Shown: in pieces, positions 4,790-5,427 of the stretch
Numbering within the stretch: position 1 is the first letter of the stretch
Layout of the letters: each line of letters starts with the position of its first letter
Source: an uncultured Rhodospirillaceae bacterium
Lineage (GTDB): Bacteria > Pseudomonadota > Alphaproteobacteria > MPNO01
Reading direction: 5' to 3'
Assembly: GCA_937916005.1 (NCBI GenBank)
Contig: CALGIA010000028.1
Span: 1-5,427, forward strand
Length of the DNA stretch: 5,427 nucleotides
Program-made: the position numbers and the translations under genes
Notes under the pieces: model-generated
The model's database searches: none
Told to the model about the DNA's origin: nothing
The model's input: the letters and a program-made list of their open reading frames with translations, nothing else

Positions 4790-5427
4790 ATGGCCGACGA
4801 ACATGACCACGATCACGATCACGACGGGGAAAATCCGGAAGAAATCTATCATCCCCATGTCCACGAAGAAGGCAAGTTTCTGAAGTGGGATGATGACAGC
4901 GATCACGACGTCAATGAAACCGGCCATTACGAATTGATGGCCGAAGCCATTCGCGAATTGCTGATCGAAAAGGAAATCGTGACGGCGGATGATATCCGGG
5001 CGAACATCGAATTCATGGATAGCCGCGGCCCCCATCTCGGCGCCAGGATCGTCGCCAAGGCCTGGACCGATCCGGAATACAAGAAACGCCTGATGGAGGA
5101 CGGCAGCGCCGCGGTCGGCGAGCTGGGCATTCCCATGGGCGACGTGGAGCTGGTCGTGGTCGAAAACACCGACGACGCTCACAACATGATCGTGTGCACG
5201 CTGTGTTCGTGCTACCCGCGCACAATTCTGGGGCTGCCGCCGGACTGGTATAAATCCAAAAGCTACCGGGCGCGCGTCGTGCATGAGCCGCGCGTGGTGC
5301 TCAAGGAATTCGGCACCGACCTGGCCGAAACCACCACCGTCCGGGTGCATGATTCCAACGCCGACATGCGCTATCTGGTGCTGCCGAAGCAGCCCGACGG
5401 GACCGATGGCTGGACCGAGGAACAGCT
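4790..5427 (+). CDS. Cobalt-type nitrile hydratase alpha / thiocyanate hydrolase gamma subunit (3' end outside window)
   Basis: The frame runs 212 codons to the edge without a stop; family members are about 200-245 residues, so perhaps the last 20-35 are missing. The metal-binding motif VCTLCSC (C136, C139, C141) is the hallmark; threonine after the first cysteine marks the Co(III) type (iron enzymes have CSLCSC), and two of the cysteines are normally oxidised to sulfinic and sulfenic acid. Other family blocks are VAKAWTDPEYKKRL (88-101), LGLPPDWYKSKSYRARVV (147-164), EPRVVLKEFG (166-175) and RYLVLPKQPDGTDGW (194-208). The N-terminus has HDHDHDHD (5-12), like the His-Asp run I recall in thiocyanate hydrolase gamma, possibly for cobalt loading. 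CYPR (R144) replaces the tryptophan of NHase 'CYPW', as in thiocyanate hydrolase, whereas LGLPPDWYKS looks NHase-like. Thus nthA- or scnC-type; the substrate, a nitrile or thiocyanate, is undecided. Confidence 0.93.
   Translation, partial: MADEHDHDHDHDGENPEEIYHPHVHEEGKFLKWDDDSDHDVNETGHYELMAEAIRELLIEKEIVTADDIRANIEFMDSRGPHLGARIVAKAWTDPEYKKRLMEDGSAAVGELGIPMGDVELVVVENTDDAHNMIVCTLCSCYPRTILGLPPDWYKSKSYRARVVHEPRVVLKEFGTDLAETTTVRVHDSNADMRYLVLPKQPDGTDGWTEEQ

Noticed and set aside
4751..5350. 199-codon minus-strand open frame
   Set aside because: It lies wholly opposite the alpha-type hydratase gene, whose CTLCSC motif and strong ribosome site make the plus strand the coding one.
1..5427. tRNA, rRNA, CRISPR array, insertion sequence or integrase
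   Set aside because: I looked for direct-repeat/spacer patterns, transposase motifs and cloverleaf-like segments and saw none; the only repeat structure is the inverted element at 1037-1165.

Overview
The window reads as chromosomal DNA from an alphaproteobacterium. It is GC-rich from about position 540 onward, Shine-Dalgarno sites are strong, genes are tightly packed with ATGA overlaps, and one intergenic gap holds a G/C-run palindromic repeat of a kind I associate with alphaproteobacterial genomes. I cannot name the genus from sequence alone. The first ~540 bases are compositionally different (about 49% GC by hand count) and look like the edge of an accessory segment.

Layout. Positions 2-487 (+) are the C-terminal part of a DUF2971 protein. 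Positions 529-600 (-) hold a 23-codon open frame with a good ribosome binding site, possibly the stub of a gene cut off at the composition boundary. Positions 710-1000 (+) encode a complete DUF1330 protein. Positions 1037-1165 form a long imperfect inverted repeat that could fold into a single large hairpin, lying between two convergent genes. Positions 1205-2608 (-) encode a UbiD-family decarboxylase with its prFMN/metal and catalytic residues apparently intact. A 137-bp divergent intergenic region follows.

From 2746 to the right edge there is one dense (+) gene run: a short ('core') MetE-like zinc methyltransferase/alkyltransferase (2746-3795), two small paralogous proteins each resembling the N-terminal half of the nitrile hydratase beta subunit (3792-4106 and 4163-4486), a protein resembling the C-terminal half of that beta subunit (4483-4764), and a cobalt-type nitrile hydratase alpha / thiocyanate hydrolase gamma subunit carrying the CTLCSC metal motif (4790 to the edge, incomplete).

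How they may work together. The last three genes follow the order betaN-betaC-alpha of split nitrile hydratase-family enzymes such as thiocyanate hydrolase, but with an additional betaN paralog, giving a probable four-polypeptide Co(III) hydratase/hydrolase. The first betaN gene starts inside the stop codon of the MetE-like gene, so the zinc alkyltransferase and the hydratase are very probably co-translated and may act on one substrate, for example an organic nitrile, thiocyanate or related C-N-S compound. The divergent UbiD decarboxylase may or may not belong to the same pathway. The coupling of a core-MetE-like enzyme to a four-part NHase/SCNase-like enzyme is the most interesting feature here; the substrate cannot be read from the sequence.
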